Positions 1 through 11,227 of a stretch of DNA of 64,000 nucleotides are shown piece after piece (within the stretch, counting starts at the first letter, position 1; each line of letters opens with the position of its first letter). This stretch comes from Mesorhizobium sp. WSM4313 (lineage in GTDB: Bacteria; Pseudomonadota; Alphaproteobacteria; Rhizobiales; Rhizobiaceae), in the NCBI RefSeq assembly GCF_002294725.1, contig NZ_NSFT01000001.1, forward strand, positions 868,001 to 932,000, in the 5' to 3' direction. The notes below the pieces were generated by a model that was given only the letters and a program-made list of their open reading frames with translations, ran no database searches and was not told the origin of the DNA. The position numbers were made by a program, and so were the translations under genes.

Positions 1-1323
1 GCCGAGCAGCTCGGCGCCGAGCGCGCCGTCGACGGCGCGGTGATCGGTCGACAAGGTCACCGACATCACGGTGGCTATTCTGATCTCGCCCTTCTTGACC
101 ACCGCCCGTTCCTCCCCGGCGCCGACCGCCAGAATCGTCGCATGCGGCGGGTTGATGACGGCGGCAAAGTCCTTGACGCCGAACATGCCGAGATTGGACA
201 CCGCCGTCGTGCCGCCCTGATATTCTTCCGGCTTCAGCTTGCGGCTCCTGGCGCGGCTGGCCAGGTCCTTCATCTCGTTGGAGATGACCGACAGCGTCTT
301 TTCGTCTGCATGCCGGATGATCGGCGTGATCAGGCCGCCGGGGATCGAGACGGCAACGCCGACATCGGCGTGCTTGTGCTTGACCATGGCGTTGTCGGTC
401 CAGGAGGCATTGGCGTCCGGCACCGCCATCAGCGCCATCGCCATGGCCTTGATCACCATGTCGTTGACCGAGAGCTTATAGGCTGGCGCCTCGCCCTTCT
501 CGGTCTTCCGCATCGGGGCTGCGGCATTGAGCTGCGTGCGCAGCGCAAGCAGCGCATCGAGCTCGCAATCGAGCGTCAAATAGAAATGCGGGATGGTGGA
601 CTTCGCCTCGACCAGGCGGCGCGCGATGGTCTTGCGCATGTTGTCGTGCGGCACGAGCTCGTAGGAGCCTTCGGCGAACAGCTTCAGCACCTGGTCGTCC
701 GACATCGGTTTCGGCGCGGGCGCCGGAGCGGATGGGGCGCCGGCGGGCGCCTTCGCAGCCGGAGCGCCACCGGAAGCGATCGCCGCCTCGACATCGACCT
801 TCACCACGCGGCCATGCGGACCGGAGCCAGTCAGCGCCGTTACGTCGACGCCGGCATCCTTGGCGATGCGGCGGGCCAGCGGCGATGCGAAGACGCGATC
901 GCCGGGGGCGTGGCCGTTGGCGACGGGAGCAGGCTCGGCCTTCGCCGGCGCGGGCGTCGCGGCGGCTGCTGCCGGCTTGGGCGCTTCCTTGGGCGGCTCG
1001 GCCTTCGGGGCATCCGCTTTCGGCGCTTCGGCCTTGGGCGCGGCGCCGCCGCCGCTCTTGACAGCGGCCGCGGCATCCTCGCCTTCACCGGCCAGGATGG
1101 CGATCAGCGCGTTGACCTTGACGCCTTCGGTGCCGGCCGGAACCACCAGCTTGGCGATTGTGCCTTCATCGACGGCTTCGACCTCCATCGTCGCCTTGTC
1201 GGTCTCGATCTCGGCGATCACATCGCCCGGCGAAACCTTATCGCCTTCCTTGACCAGCCATTTTGACAGATTGCCCTCTTCCATGGTCGGAGAGAGCGCC
1301 GGCATGGTGATGTTGATTGGCAT
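1..1323 (-). CDS. pdhC: Dihydrolipoamide acetyltransferase, E2 of pyruvate dehydrogenase (partial)
   Basis: E2 core of the pyruvate dehydrogenase complex; it moves the acetyl group from lipoyl-lysine to CoA in the cytoplasm. Residues 1-80 form a lipoyl domain with the ETDKAT motif (lipoylated Lys about residue 43). An Ala/Pro/Lys-rich linker follows, then a peripheral-subunit-binding domain ([14 protein letters not shown]) and the catalytic acyltransferase domain. The catalytic [10 protein letters not shown] motif lies close to the left window edge, so only the last residues are missing. The start ATG follows a GGAGGA-type ribosome site and lies 18 bases after the pdhB stop, so pdhA-pdhB-pdhC form one operon. 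The E3 gene expected next lies outside the window. Family assignment is firm. Confidence 0.96.
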   Translation of the reverse strand, partial: MPINITMPALSPTMEEGNLSKWLVKEGDKVSPGDVIAEIETDKATMEVEAVDEGTIAKLVVPAGTEGVKVNALIAILAGEGEDAAAAVKSGGGAAPKAEAPKADAPKAEPPKEAPKPAAAAATPAPAKAEPAPVANGHAPGDRVFASPLARRIAKDAGVDVTALTGSGPHGRVVKVDVEAAIASGGAPAAKAPAGAPSAPAPAPKPMSDDQVLKLFAEGSYELVPHDNMRKTIARRLVEAKSTIPHFYLTLDCELDALLALRTQLNAAAPMRKTEKGEAPAYKLSVNDMVIKAMAMALMAVPDANASWTDNAMVKHKHADVGVAVSIPGGLITPIIRHADEKTLSVISNEMKDLASRARSRKLKPEEYQGGTTAVSNLGMFGVKDFAAVINPPHATILAVGAGEERAVVKKGEIRIATVMSVTLSTDHRAVDGALGAELLG

Positions 1324-1341
1324 GATGTCCTCCCGACCGGC

Positions 1342-2736
<1,395 letters not shown>

Positions 2737-2751
2737 GTCCTTGCCCTCTCC

Positions 2752-3789
2752 TTAGAGTACGATGTCGGTCCAGAGCTCGGACGGATCCGGCTCGGCGTCG
2801 TTCTGGGCGAATTCGGCGGCGTCGGCGACGATGTCGCGGACTTCCTTGTCGATGGCCTTGAGCTCGTCCTCGCTTGCCCACTTCTTGTCGAGCAGCCGCA
2901 CCCGGACCTGCTCGATCGGGTCATGCTCGGAGCGCATCTTCTGCACCTCCTCCTTGGAGCGGTATTTTGCCGGGTCGGACATCGAATGGCCTCGATAGCG
3001 GTAGGTCTGCATCTCGAGGATGAGCGGACCGTTTCCGGCACGGCACCATTCGGTCGCGAGATCGGCCGCCGACTTCACCGCGCGGACGTCCATGCCGTCG
3101 ACCTGGATGCCGGGAATCTTGAAGGAAGCGCCGCGATGCGAGAAGTCGGTCTCGGCCGACGAACGCGACACGGACGTGCCCATGGCGTAGCGGTTGTTCT
3201 CGATAATGTAGATCACCGGCAGCTTCCACAGCGAGGCCATGTTGAAGCTTTCATAGACCTGGCCCTGGTTGGCGGCGCCATCGCCGAAATAGGTCAGCGA
3301 GACATTCTTGTTGTCGCGGTAGCGGTTGGCGAAGGCGAGACCGGTGCCGAGCGACACCTGCGCGCCGACAATGCCGTGGCCGCCATAGAAATGCTTCTCC
3401 TTGGAGAACATGTGCATCGAGCCGCCCTTGCCCTTCGACAGGCCACCACGGCGGCCGGTGAGCTCGGCCATGACGCCGCGCGGCGACAGCTCCATCGCCA
3501 GCATGTGGCCATGGTCGCGATAGGCGGTGATCATCTGGTCGCCTTCGACCAGCGCCATCTTCATGCCGGTGACGACGGCCTCCTGGCCGATATAGAGATG
3601 GCAGAAGCCGCCAATGAAGCCCATGCCGTAGAGCTGGCCCGCCTTCTCCTCGAAGCGGCGGATCAAAAGCATGTGACGGTAGGCGGAAAGCTCTTCTTCC
3701 TTGGTGAAATCCGCCGGTTTGGGCGCTGACAGATTGGGCTGTTTGTCGGATCTGGATTTTGCGGGCGCTTTTTTGGCGGCGGTGGCCAT
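2752..3789 (-). CDS. pdhA: Pyruvate dehydrogenase E1 component, alpha subunit
   Basis: Thiamine-diphosphate-dependent E1-alpha, 345 residues, the usual length. The cofactor motif GDGAANQGQVYESFNMA (about residues 170-190) is followed by the Asn-Asn of IIENN. The phosphorylation-loop-like segment YRYRGHSMSDP lies near residue 265. The N-terminal 30 residues are a basic, low-complexity extension rich in Lys and Ala, common in rhizobial PdhA. The start ATG at 3789 has a GGGAGTG ribosome site. It is the first gene of pdhA-pdhB-pdhC; the 174-base gap upstream, after ftsB, should hold the operon promoter, but no clear boxes were seen. Confidence 0.97.
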   Translation of the reverse strand: MATAAKKAPAKSRSDKQPNLSAPKPADFTKEEELSAYRHMLLIRRFEEKAGQLYGMGFIGGFCHLYIGQEAVVTGMKMALVEGDQMITAYRDHGHMLAMELSPRGVMAELTGRRGGLSKGKGGSMHMFSKEKHFYGGHGIVGAQVSLGTGLAFANRYRDNKNVSLTYFGDGAANQGQVYESFNMASLWKLPVIYIIENNRYAMGTSVSRSSAETDFSHRGASFKIPGIQVDGMDVRAVKSAADLATEWCRAGNGPLILEMQTYRYRGHSMSDPAKYRSKEEVQKMRSEHDPIEQVRVRLLDKKWASEDELKAIDKEVRDIVADAAEFAQNDAEPDPSELWTDIVL

Positions 3790-3949
3790 GCGTCACTCCC
3801 TGTTGGCGTCTCTTCGCGGACATTCAGGGAGATCGATCGTCTCCCCACCGATTGCGGAAAGCTAACATGCAAGGATGCATTGCGCCATGCTGAAAAACGC
3901 ATGGCTGGCATGCATCTAAGCGATTAGAATCATTGAAAATAAAGGCGAT

Positions 3950-3966
3950 TAACCGAAATTCGGTTA
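3950..3966 (-). terminator. 17-base palindrome at the ftsB stop, possible weak terminator
   Basis: TAACCGAAATTCGGTTA reads the same on both strands apart from its central base and includes the ftsB stop codon. As RNA it gives a 7-bp stem with a 3-base loop, followed on the minus strand by a T-rich but interrupted run. It could be a weak terminator before pdhA or a protein-binding site in the ftsB-pdhA gap. Confidence 0.3.
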
Positions 3967-4287
3967 TTTCGTCGAGGTAGGCAGCATAATGGTGATTTCG
4001 TCCGGATGGGACAGATTGAGCGCCTTTCGGGCCTGCTCGTCAAGCATATCCTTCTCCAGCGTACCCTCATGCATCAGCTGGACACGGCGCTCGAAGTCGA
4101 TCCGGCGCGCCTTCACGGCGTCAAGCTGGGCCTGCAATTCAACCGCACGGGCCTGCAGCCGATATTTGGAATAGATGCCGAATTCGCCGTGATAGGCATG
4201 GAAGCCGAAATAGGCCAGGAAGAGCACGCAAAGCGAGGGAATGATCAGCCTGCCGGTGTTTCTCTGCTTGTGCTGACGTGTCCACAT
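3964..4287 (-). CDS. ftsB: Septum formation initiator family protein (FtsB/DivIC-like)
   Basis: Small bitopic divisome protein of 107 residues. A basic cytoplasmic tail comes first, then one membrane segment (about residues 15-33, LIIPSLCVLFLAYFGFHAY). A periplasmic coiled coil rich in Leu, Gln and Arg follows (about residues 45-85). Proteins of this family link FtsL/FtsQ to septal wall synthesis. The setting between eno and pdhA is the usual rhizobial one. The start ATG follows a GAGGG ribosome site. Only 156 bases separate it from the eno stop, and the eno terminator lies there, so it is likely transcribed separately. The symbol is assigned from family and context. Confidence 0.85.
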   Translation of the reverse strand: MWTRQHKQRNTGRLIIPSLCVLFLAYFGFHAYHGEFGIYSKYRLQARAVELQAQLDAVKARRIDFERRVQLMHEGTLEKDMLDEQARKALNLSHPDEITIMLPTSTK

Positions 4288-4393
4288 GACCCGAACCCTC
4301 GCGGCCGCGTACGCAAGCGACCATGAGTCGTATTTCGCCCGATTGTGCTTAATGGACGGTTACGGACGACCTGTTGCGGGATCGCCGGAAACG

Positions 4394-4420
4394 AAAAAGG
4401 GCGGGAATAACCCGCCCTTT
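4394..4420 (-). terminator. Rho-independent terminator of eno
   Basis: AAAGGGCGGG and CCCGCCCTTT form a perfect 10-bp stem with a 5-base loop. On the minus strand a run of five T follows directly. It lies 24 bases after the eno stop codon. Confidence 0.88.
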
Positions 4421-4443
4421 CCAGACTGTTCGAACAGGCCGGA

Positions 4444-5760
<1,317 letters not shown>

Positions 5761-5918
5761 TTAGCCAAAGCAGAGCAAAAGGCAATCGGCGGGCCCGCAT
5801 TTATTGCCGCGGGCGTGATTCACGAAGCGCAATTTTCTGTCATCATAAGTCATGCGCGCTGTGTGACCATCTCATCTATGGTCGCGTTCGCGCGGGGCGA
5901 AACAGGAGGAGTTTCGCC

Positions 5919-6041
5919 ATGTCCCAGTTGAGCGGTATCGTGAGTTTGTTCCTGATCGCGGCAGCGTTCCTGACGTCATGCGACGATCAGAAACCCCAGC
6001 AGAGCTCGGTAGAGCTATCGACTCTCAACGCGGCGGAGTAG
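5919..6041 (+). CDS. Small lipoprotein, 40 residues
   Basis: Short gene with a strong AGGAGG ribosome site nine bases before ATG 5919 and a perfect terminator right after the stop. The 40-residue product starts MSQLSGIVSLFLIAAAFLTS and then has Cys21. This is a classic lipobox (LTSC) after a hydrophobic signal, followed by a polar tail of 19 residues rich in Gln, Ser and Glu. It should be a lipid-anchored peptide of the cell envelope, in size like entericidins, but no family is recognised. Asp at the second position after the Cys could, by the E. coli rule, favour inner-membrane retention; this is only an inference. Confidence 0.72.
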   Translation: MSQLSGIVSLFLIAAAFLTSCDDQKPQQSSVELSTLNAAE

Positions 6042-6050
6042 CTAAACGTC

Positions 6051-6081
6051 AAAGGCCCCCGGCTTTGTGTCGGGGGCCTTT
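6051..6081. terminator. Perfect hairpin terminator between the small lipoprotein and PRC-barrel genes
   Basis: AAAGGCCCCCG and CGGGGGCCTTT form an 11-bp perfect stem with a 9-base loop. The flanking A and T runs are part of the stem, so it can act for both converging genes: the lipoprotein (plus strand) and the PRC-barrel gene (minus strand). Confidence 0.82.
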
Positions 6082-6106
6082 CGATTCCCAGCTTGCCGAT
6101 CTGCGA

Positions 6107-6472
6107 TCAATGCCAATAGGGCTTCACATGGTAATACTGGAATGAAGCATCGCGGGCGGCTTCGCCGTCAGCGCCGGTCAGCTCGTCGATCGAATAGGCG
6201 GGCGCGGCCTGAAGCTGTTCCTTGGTGAACGGCACGACGTAGCCGCCTCTGTCCTCGTCATAGTCGAGCGTCGCCCACGGAACGGCGTGGTATTTCTCGC
6301 CCATGCCGAGAAAGCCGCCGAAGCCGATCACGGCGAACATAATGCCATTCGACATCTTGTCGAGCATCACGTCCTCGATGCTGCCGATGCTCTTGCCTTC
6401 GGTGTTATAGACCGACGTGCCGATGACGCGCGAGGCGGCAATGGCTTCGGTATGCCCGGACGGAGTGGTCAT
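6107..6472 (-). CDS. PRC-barrel domain protein
   Basis: Protein of 121 residues from the chosen ATG 6472, which has a GAGGAG ribosome site; an earlier in-frame ATG lacks one. The core SRVIGTSVYNTEGKSIG starts a PRC-barrel, a small beta-barrel also found in RimM and photosynthetic reaction centre H. The segment SIEDVMLDKMSNGIMFAVIG and the closing AVPWATLDYDED are typical of stand-alone rhizobial PRC proteins, often linked to stress. It is expected to be cytoplasmic; no specific partner can be named. Confidence 0.85.
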   Translation of the reverse strand: MTTPSGHTEAIAASRVIGTSVYNTEGKSIGSIEDVMLDKMSNGIMFAVIGFGGFLGMGEKYHAVPWATLDYDEDRGGYVVPFTKEQLQAAPAYSIDELTGADGEAARDASFQYYHVKPYWH

Positions 6473-6608
6473 GATGGTGCTCCTCTCGTTGAATGCCTGC
6501 ACCGACAATGAGAGGAGCGCGCTAAGGTTCCCGACGATTTGCTCGGCGGTCGGTGAGGCAGCCCCCGCTCACCACAAACCGGCGCCGGATCGAGGTCCGC
6601 CGCTGCAA

Positions 6609-7454
6609 TCAGTGGCCCTTGGCAATCCGATCAAAGGCCATGAGCTTTTCCAACAACGCCGGCATGTCCTTGAGAGGCAGCATGTTGGGGCCATCCGAAG
6701 ACGTCGAATTGTCCGGGTCCTGATGGGTTTCGATGAAGACGCCGGCAACACCGACGGCAACGGCCGCGCGCGCGAGCGTCGCGACAAAGCGCCGTTCGCC
6801 GCCGGAGGAGCCGCCCTGTCCGCCCGGCTGCTGCACGGAATGGGTGGCATCGAAAATCACCGGGGCGCCGATCTCGGCCATGACCGGCAGAGCGCGCATG
6901 TCCGAGACCAGCGTGTTGTAGCCGAACGAGACGCCGCGCTCGGTGGTGAGCACATTCGGGTTGCCGGAGCCGGTGATCTTGGCGACGACGTTCTTCATGT
7001 CCCACGGCGCGAGGAACTGCCCCTTCTTCACGTTGATGACCTTGCCGGTCCTGGCGGCGGCGACCAGCATGTCAGTCTGGCGCGACAGGAAGGCGGGGAT
7101 CTGCAGGACATCGACATGGGGGGCTACTATCGCGCATTGCTCCTCGTTGTGGACATCAGTCAGCACAGGAAGGCCAAACTCCTTGCGCAGATCGTCGAAG
7201 ATCGGCATCGCCGCATCGAGTCCCGCGCCGCGGGTCGCCGACAGCGAGGTGCGGTTGGCCTTGTCGTAGCTGGTCTTGTAGACGAGGCCGATTCCCAGCC
7301 GTTCCGTCAGTTCCTTCAGCGCGCCGGCCATGTCGAAAGCGTGCTGGCGCGATTCAAGCTGGCACGGGCCGGCGATTAGCGACAGCGGCGCATTGTTGGC
7401 GAAGACGACCTTGCCGACGGTTACCGATGAATTGGGCGCCAAGGGCTTGCTCAT
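6609..7454 (-). CDS. kdsA: 2-dehydro-3-deoxyphosphooctonate aldolase (Kdo-8-phosphate synthase)
   Basis: Condenses arabinose-5-phosphate with phosphoenolpyruvate to Kdo-8-phosphate, the precursor of the Kdo core of lipopolysaccharide. It has 281 residues, the normal length. Motifs seen are LIAGPCQLES near residue 26, YKTSYDKANRTS, PVLTDVHNEEQC, VNVKKGQFLAPWDM, and VIFDATHSVQQPGG near the C-terminus, with GVFIETHQDPDNS. Cys32 in AGPCQ matches metal-dependent KdsA forms; the matching His and Glu ligands appear present. Its start overlaps the stop of the upstream glyoxalase-like gene (ATGA), with a GGGAG ribosome site. Confidence 0.97.
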   Translation of the reverse strand: MSKPLAPNSSVTVGKVVFANNAPLSLIAGPCQLESRQHAFDMAGALKELTERLGIGLVYKTSYDKANRTSLSATRGAGLDAAMPIFDDLRKEFGLPVLTDVHNEEQCAIVAPHVDVLQIPAFLSRQTDMLVAAARTGKVINVKKGQFLAPWDMKNVVAKITGSGNPNVLTTERGVSFGYNTLVSDMRALPVMAEIGAPVIFDATHSVQQPGGQGGSSGGERRFVATLARAAVAVGVAGVFIETHQDPDNSTSSDGPNMLPLKDMPALLEKLMAFDRIAKGH

Positions 7455-8326
7455 GGGATCTCCCGGAAGATGAAGGCGGCGCCCTGGCCGGGCGCCGGCG
7501 GCACGACGATATCGTTGCCGCTCATGTTGTATCGGACTGCGTTGTCCGCAAGCAGGCGCCTCACAGCGGCCTTGTCGCGGATCGAGAAGGCAATGGCCGT
7601 GAAGAGCAGATCCGGCGACGGCGCGACCGTCAGGCCAAAGCGCGAGGCATAGTCTTCGGACGACAGAACGCTGAGGACTGCATTCGGCAGCCGCACCGCG
7701 TCGCCGGCGCCAGCATCGGCTTCGGCAGCGGTCGCGATCAATCCGATCTGGGCGTCAGGCCTGTCGCTGACGGCGATGATTTCGAGAATACCCGTCACGC
7801 CATTGGCGTGCGCCTGCAGGGCAGTGCGATCGATTTTCGGCGCATTGATGCGCTGGCAGGCAAAGAGGAAGGCTTCATCGGCCTCCCTTTCCGATATGAA
7901 TGCCAGCCTGAAGGAAGCGGTATCGCTTTTGCCGTTCGCGTCGGTAAAGGCGCGCGAGAAGCTCAGCATCTCGCCGGCGGAAAGGCCGGCCTCGACATAG
8001 CGTGCATGATCGGCATCGGCATTGGCGGTTGCGAACACGACAGCGGAAAAGCCTTCATCGCCGAGGGTCTGACGGTAAAGGCGGTCGCGCGCGACGAAGA
8101 CATTGCCCTCGCCTATGGCGCGGTCCGCCATCTGTTCGTTGCCGACGGCAAGCGGCTCCAGATAAGTGCCGTCGGCGAAAAAGACGCAGGCATTCTCCGT
8201 GCCGAACGGGTGGATGCCCGTGGGGGCGACGACAAAGCCGAGCGAGGCCAGACGCGACCGCGCGGCATCGAGGCTCCGTGTCGGCAGCACGAGATGGTCG
8301 AGCGGATGGGCGGAGCTTTCGATCAT
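7451..8326 (-). CDS. Glyoxalase-like (VOC) domain protein
   Basis: Protein of 291 residues with a glyoxalase/bleomycin-resistance fold. It starts SSAHPLDHLVLPTRSLDAAR, with a metal-ligand-like His in DHLVLP and a typical first VOC repeat up to about residue 60 (GTENACVFFADGTYLEPLAV). The remainder matches the glyoxalase-like domain proteins found beside kdsA in rhizobia. Substrate is unknown. Its TGA stop overlaps the kdsA ATG, so the two are translationally coupled. The start ATG 8326 has no strong ribosome site; a nearby alternative is possible. Confidence 0.8.
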   Translation of the reverse strand: MIESSAHPLDHLVLPTRSLDAARSRLASLGFVVAPTGIHPFGTENACVFFADGTYLEPLAVGNEQMADRAIGEGNVFVARDRLYRQTLGDEGFSAVVFATANADADHARYVEAGLSAGEMLSFSRAFTDANGKSDTASFRLAFISEREADEAFLFACQRINAPKIDRTALQAHANGVTGILEIIAVSDRPDAQIGLIATAAEADAGAGDAVRLPNAVLSVLSSEDYASRFGLTVAPSPDLLFTAIAFSIRDKAAVRRLLADNAVRYNMSGNDIVVPPAPGQGAAFIFREIP

Positions 8327-8395
8327 GCCGGCGCGGTGTGCCCCATTCCGGCCGGCTGTTCAAGTGCACCGAACGGTCGGCCGCGGCTTTGCCGC

Positions 8396-8686
8396 TCAGG
8401 CAGCGGCCACTACATCCGCAGAATAGCGCAGTTCGCGCAGCGGCTTCACTTTGCTGGTCGTATCCGCATAGATCGGATGCGCCTTGTAAGCGGCAAGCGC
8501 CGCCTCGTCCTCGAACTCGGCATAGACGACGACATCGATCGCATTGGAGAACTGATCGACCTTGGTATTGAGCGTCACCTCGAAATGCTTCGAGTGCGGA
8601 ATCTTGCCGAGCGCCAGCAGGCCCGAGCGCACAGTCTCGACATCTTCCTTGCGCCGCACGCTGAAGAAAACGATGTGCCGGATCAA
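8396..8686 (-). CDS. Dabb family protein (stress-responsive alpha/beta barrel)
   Basis: About 96 residues, starting IRHIVFFSVRRKEDVETV after the initiator. This is the Dabb ferredoxin-like barrel, dimeric in known members; some relatives are enzymes and many have no known function. HPIYAD near residue 70 is a family hallmark. A TTG start at 8686 is chosen because AGGGAGG lies six bases upstream and the family begins with MIRHIVFF; an in-frame ATG 60 bases earlier would add an atypical tail. The upstream neighbour on the same strand is the 42-residue protein gene at 8789. Confidence 0.82.
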   Translation of the reverse strand: MIRHIVFFSVRRKEDVETVRSGLLALGKIPHSKHFEVTLNTKVDQFSNAIDVVVYAEFEDEAALAAYKAHPIYADTTSKVKPLRELRYSADVVAAA

Positions 8687-8788
8687 GCCAGCCTCCCTGG
8701 TCTTCGCTTCAGCGGCGTTTTTGTGGGAGCAATTCCCAGGCGTCAACCGGCAACGATGTCGCGCCCGCGATGCGAAACCGGCGAGACC

Positions 8789-8917
8789 TTACCCGGTAAC
8801 ATAGCGCACGATGCGCGAGACTTCCCGCACGGTCACATCGAGGTAGTGGCCGCGATTGTAGAGTCCGTCCCAGAACAGGAAGAAGGTGATGGAGGCGATG
8901 ACGATCACATAACGCAT
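8789..8917 (-). CDS. Small membrane protein, 42 residues
   Basis: Short reading frame MRYVIVIASITFFLFWDGLY with a hydrophobic stretch over residues 3-17, then a basic, Val-rich tail ending YVTG. It looks like a single-span membrane peptide. The ribosome site before ATG 8917 is weak, so existence rests on the ordered membrane-plus-tail pattern and on a start just upstream of the Dabb gene. An in-frame ATG 108 bases earlier would add an Arg/Pro-rich leader that looks noncoding. No family is recognised. Confidence 0.45.
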   Translation of the reverse strand: MRYVIVIASITFFLFWDGLYNRGHYLDVTVREVSRIVRYVTG

Positions 8918-9128
8918 GGCTAAAACTATCCCATGCGGACGGCCTGAACCAGAGGGGGGAGCGACGGCAGTCGTTCCAGTTAACCGCTTTTTGCCTGGCG
9001 CTTTCGGCCAACGGCGCCTGCGCAAGAGGGCCTAGCCGCAGAGTGCGAAGCCACCCTCTTGAGGCGACGGAATGAAACCGCGATCGGCCATCAAGCATCT
9101 CCGCTGCCCGCAGGCGGCGGCCTGGGAA

Positions 9129-10394
9129 TCAGCTTTTGTCGTCGTCGCCTTGCGTGATCAGGCGCGCGCTGCGCTGGCCCGTAAAGTATATCCATAGCCA
9201 GCTAAGCGAGACCGCCAGGCGGTTGCGGAAATCGATCAGGAAATAGATGTGCGCTATGCCCCAGAGCCACCAGGCGAGCCAGCCGGTGAGCTTGATCCAG
9301 CCGAAATCGATTGCCGCGGCGCGCTTGCCGATCGTCGCCAGATCGCCGTCATGACGGTATTGGAAAGGACGCATCGCCGTGTCGCCTGCGAGCCGCGCCT
9401 TGATCGTCGCGGCAACATGCTTGCCCTCCTGCTTGGCGGAGGGCGCCACACCCGGCACCGGCTTCCCATCCGGCCGCAGCACATGCGCGGTGTCGCCGAT
9501 GACGAAAATGTCGGGACTGCCCGGCACCGTGAGGTCGGGTTCGACGACTACCCTGCCCGCCCGGTCGGCCGGCGCTCCCAGCCATTCGGCCGCCGGCGAA
9601 GCGGCAACGCCAGCCGCCCAGATGATCGTCCTTGCCGGCAAGCGCGTGTCGCCGAAGACGACACCTTCGGCATCGAGGTGCGTGACCGGACGCCCGAGCT
9701 CGACGGTGACGCCCAGCCGTTCCAGCGCCTTGCGGGCATAGTCGGAAAGCTGCGGCGCGAAATTGGCCAGGATCCGGTCGCCGGCTTCGATCAGCACGAC
9801 GCGCGCCTGGCTTGGGTCGATGTTGCGGAACTCGCCGCGCAACGTGTCATGCGCGAGCTCGACAATGGTACCGGCGAGCTCGACACCGGTCGGCCCGCCG
9901 CCGACGATGGCCAGAGTCAGCAGCGCCTGGCGCTTGGCCGGATCGGTTTCGCGCTCGGCCTGCTCGAAAGCGAGCAGGATACGGCGCCGGATCGTCGTGG
10001 CATCCTCAAGCGTCTTCAGACCCGGCGCGAACGGCTCCCATTCGTCATGGCCGAAATAGGCGTGGCGGGCGCCGGTGGCGAGCACCAGCGTGTCATAGGG
10101 GATCGAGCCGCCGTCCTCGAGCAGCACGCGCTTGCCGGCGCGGTCGACGCCGGTGACATTGCCGAGAAGCGTTGTCACGTCCTTGCGCCTGCGCAGAAGA
10201 TGGCGGATCGGCCAGGCGACTTCCGAGGTCGCCAGCGACGTCGTCGCCACCTGGTAAAGCAGCGGTTGGAAGAGATGGTGGTTGCGCTTGTCGATCATGG
10301 TGATGCGCACCGGAGCTCCCGCCAGCGCGCGCGTGAGTTCGAGACCGCCGAAGCCGGCGCCGACGACAACGACTTTATGCTCGGTTTCGCTCAT
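9129..10394 (-). CDS. Type II NADH dehydrogenase (NAD(P)/FAD-dependent oxidoreductase)
   Basis: About 421 residues. Single-subunit, non-proton-pumping NADH:quinone oxidoreductase on the inner face of the membrane. It has an FAD dinucleotide fold at the start (VVVGAGFGGLELTR) and NHHLFQPLLYQVAT, typical of NDH-2. A second fold for NADH follows (IVGGGPTGVELAG, about residue 165). The FAD-binding FVIGDTAHV comes next, and the C-terminus carries an amphipathic/membrane tail (LAWWLWGIAHIYFLIDF). The start ATG 10394 has a GAGGTGG site. It is monocistronic, divergent from the cyclo-ligase gene. Confidence 0.92.
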   Translation of the reverse strand: MSETEHKVVVVGAGFGGLELTRALAGAPVRITMIDKRNHHLFQPLLYQVATTSLATSEVAWPIRHLLRRRKDVTTLLGNVTGVDRAGKRVLLEDGGSIPYDTLVLATGARHAYFGHDEWEPFAPGLKTLEDATTIRRRILLAFEQAERETDPAKRQALLTLAIVGGGPTGVELAGTIVELAHDTLRGEFRNIDPSQARVVLIEAGDRILANFAPQLSDYARKALERLGVTVELGRPVTHLDAEGVVFGDTRLPARTIIWAAGVAASPAAEWLGAPADRAGRVVVEPDLTVPGSPDIFVIGDTAHVLRPDGKPVPGVAPSAKQEGKHVAATIKARLAGDTAMRPFQYRHDGDLATIGKRAAAIDFGWIKLTGWLAWWLWGIAHIYFLIDFRNRLAVSLSWLWIYFTGQRSARLITQGDDDKS

Positions 10395-10567
10395 TTCATT
10401 CCACCTCGCCAAAGTGCAATCCTGCCGATGATGTAAGTATTTTTGTGCACTGCAACAATATTGCGCATGGCAACGGTCATGCCCGGGAGTCGTCGTGCGG
10501 CGTCGTGAATGCACATGCGGTCGCACAGGTGCGAGTATAGCGTGAAACAAAACGACAGGAGCCAAGC

Positions 10568-11227
10568 ATGGCTGACAAACACGACGACGAAGGCCCGGCC
10601 CAATACGCCTCACCGCCCTGTTTCATGCACGAACTCGACCCGGAATACCGGGAACCGCTCTCCGACTGGACGGATGTTCGGAGATGGCGCAAGGCCGAGC
10701 GTGAGCGGCTCATCACCGGGCGCCTCGCCGTTTCAGCCGATGCGCGCGCCGCGATGTCGGCACGCATCGCGGAAGGCCTCGACGCGTTGATCGGCGACAT
10801 AGCCGGCCGGATGGTCAGCCTCTACTGGCCGTTTCGCGGTGAGCCGGATCTGCGTGGCTGGATGGCCTCGATCAACGAGCGCGGTGGGCGCACCGCGCTG
10901 CCCGTCGTCATCGAGAAGGGGCAGCCGCTGGTGTTTCGCGCCTACAAACAGGGCGACCGGCTGGAAAAGGGCGTGTGGAACATTCCGATCCCGGCCGAGG
11001 GCGACCCGGTGCTTCCCGACATCGTGATCTCGCCTATCGTCGGCATCGATCCAGGCAACTATCGGCTGGGTTATGGCGGCGGCTTTTACGATCGCACGCT
11101 TGCCGCAATGCCGTTCAGGCCGCTGGTGATCGGCGTCGGCTACGAATTGCAGCGCATTCCGACCATCTACCCGCAGCCGCACGATATCCCAATGACTACT
11201 GTGGTGACCGAAGCCGCAGCGGTTTAA
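10568..11227 (+). CDS. 5-formyltetrahydrofolate cyclo-ligase family protein
   Basis: Protein of 219 residues. The family converts 5-formyl-THF to 5,10-methenyl-THF with ATP. The signature LGYGGGFYDRTLA is near residue 173, with the substrate-side GIDPGNYRLG just before it; the N-terminal RRWRKAERERL matches the usual basic nucleotide-binding helix. A 35-residue N-terminal extension is present. CAGGAG lies before ATG 10568. It converges on the Lrp-type gene and overlaps it by four bases at the 3' end. In many bacteria a 6S RNA gene sits before this gene; none is evident in the 173-base gap here. Confidence 0.88.
   Translation: MADKHDDEGPAQYASPPCFMHELDPEYREPLSDWTDVRRWRKAERERLITGRLAVSADARAAMSARIAEGLDALIGDIAGRMVSLYWPFRGEPDLRGWMASINERGGRTALPVVIEKGQPLVFRAYKQGDRLEKGVWNIPIPAEGDPVLPDIVISPIVGIDPGNYRLGYGGGFYDRTLAAMPFRPLVIGVGYELQRIPTIYPQPHDIPMTTVVTEAAAV

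Noticed and set aside
10395-10567. Possible 6S RNA before the 5-formyl-THF cyclo-ligase gene
   Set aside because: The gene neighbour suggests it, but the 173-base gap does not show the long closing stem with a central bulge.
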